From Enterococcus sp. BWB1-3 (GTDB lineage: Bacteria; Bacillota; Bacilli; Lactobacillales; Enterococcaceae), in the NCBI RefSeq assembly GCF_016745275.1, contig NZ_JADOEP010000019.1, forward strand, positions 1 through 64,000: a DNA stretch of 64,000 nucleotides. Reading direction: 5' to 3'. How positions within the stretch are numbered: position 1 is the first letter of the stretch; every line of letters begins with the position of its first letter. The notes below the pieces were generated by a model. The model ran no database searches, had not been told where the DNA came from, and saw only the letters and a list, made by a program, of their open reading frames with translations. Below are positions 63,804-64,000 of this stretch, one piece after another. Position numbers and translations under genes: made by a program.

Positions 63804-64000
63804 TGAGCTTTGTACTTGGATTGACAGGCGGTATTGCTACAGGAAAGACAACTGCAATGAAAGTCTTTAAAAATGCAGGATTCCCAATTGTAGATTCAGA
63901 CAAAATCGCACGAGAAGTGGTTGAGCCTGGGAGTTCGGGATTATCAGCAGTTGTTTCTGCTTTTGGAGAATCCATCAAAAACAATGATGGATCGCTGAAT
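63803..64000 (+). CDS. coaE: Dephospho-CoA kinase, N-terminal part
   Basis: The first 66 codons lie in the window; the gene continues past the edge. LGLTGGIATGKTT is the P-loop, and VDSDKIAREVVEPG is the conserved acceptor region of CoaE. It makes CoA from dephospho-CoA in the last step of CoA synthesis. ATG 63803 overlaps the mutM stop. Confidence 0.93.
   Translation, partial: MSFVLGLTGGIATGKTTAMKVFKNAGFPIVDSDKIAREVVEPGSSGLSAVVSAFGESIKNNDGSLN

Noticed and set aside
1-64000. tRNA or rRNA genes
   Set aside because: No cloverleaf with a GTTCRA T-loop and CCA-side stem, and no rRNA-like stretch, was recognised on either strand by eye. A covariance search would be decisive.

Overview
The window looks like chromosomal DNA of an AT-rich, low-GC Gram-positive coccus of the Lactobacillales, most probably Enterococcus or a close relative in the Enterococcaceae. 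Reasons: an IreB-RuvX-DUF1292 block, a walRKHI-walJ operon, a dapA-rnjB pair, a phosphoketolase, a CopB-type copper ATPase, a polA-mutM-coaE order, and AGGAGG-type ribosome binding sites throughout. The species cannot be told from the sequence. No rRNA, tRNA or CRISPR array was seen.

Region by region. 1-4000 is accessory DNA: the C-terminal end of a polymorphic toxin with its probable immunity protein, a decayed small gene, a two-HTH repressor, a truncated IS110-family transposase, an orphan toxin tip sharing its junction sequence with the first toxin, and an IS3-type orfA remnant. 3993-6114 is a radical-SAM/TIGR03915 pair on the minus strand; its promoter carries a LexA-type SOS box. 6283-8247 holds an MhqD-like hydrolase, a CsbD-like stress protein and a ZIP metal transporter. 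8476-13181 has asd, then about 1 kb of repeat-rich non-coding DNA, then dapA and RNase J2. 13390-20990 is sugar-acid and pentose metabolism (GntR regulator, uxuB, uxuA, phosphoketolase), split by 1.5 kb of decayed and repeated sequence. 21295-27441 has a methyltransferase, ogt, and a yunD-yutD-nagD-like-TIGR01906 operon. 28019-30286 has a DUF1836 protein, a DegV protein and an aquaporin. 30478-36059 is the essential WalRK cell-wall two-component operon, followed by a FemX-type aminoacyltransferase and a DUF554 protein. 38358-43450 is argCJBDF. 43812-44844 is ireB-ruvX-yrzB.

Directly after yrzB lies a 3.4-kb island bounded by two 126-bp direct repeats (44816-44941 and 48243-48368) that include the 3' end of yrzB. 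It contains an ISL3 remnant, a HicAB toxin-antitoxin pair, an unknown membrane-anchored protein, a second decayed copy of the small gene seen near position 1273, and a small Cro/CI regulator. 49773-59662 carries a MarR regulator with twin palindromic operators, a PcsB-like M23 peptidase, an XRE regulator divergent from an unknown gene, CopB, an Mga-like regulator, an aldo/keto reductase and a helical-repeat protein. The window ends in polA, mutM and the start of coaE.

Intergenic regions of several hundred bases (around 9.5-10.6, 17.1-18.5, 22.0-22.4, 27.5-27.9, 49.5-49.7 kb) share a mosaic repeat family with inverted ends and a terminator-like right end. The most interesting items are the SOS-controlled radical-SAM pair, the displaced toxin cassette with a shared junction, the yrzB 3'-end island, and the dispersed repeat family.
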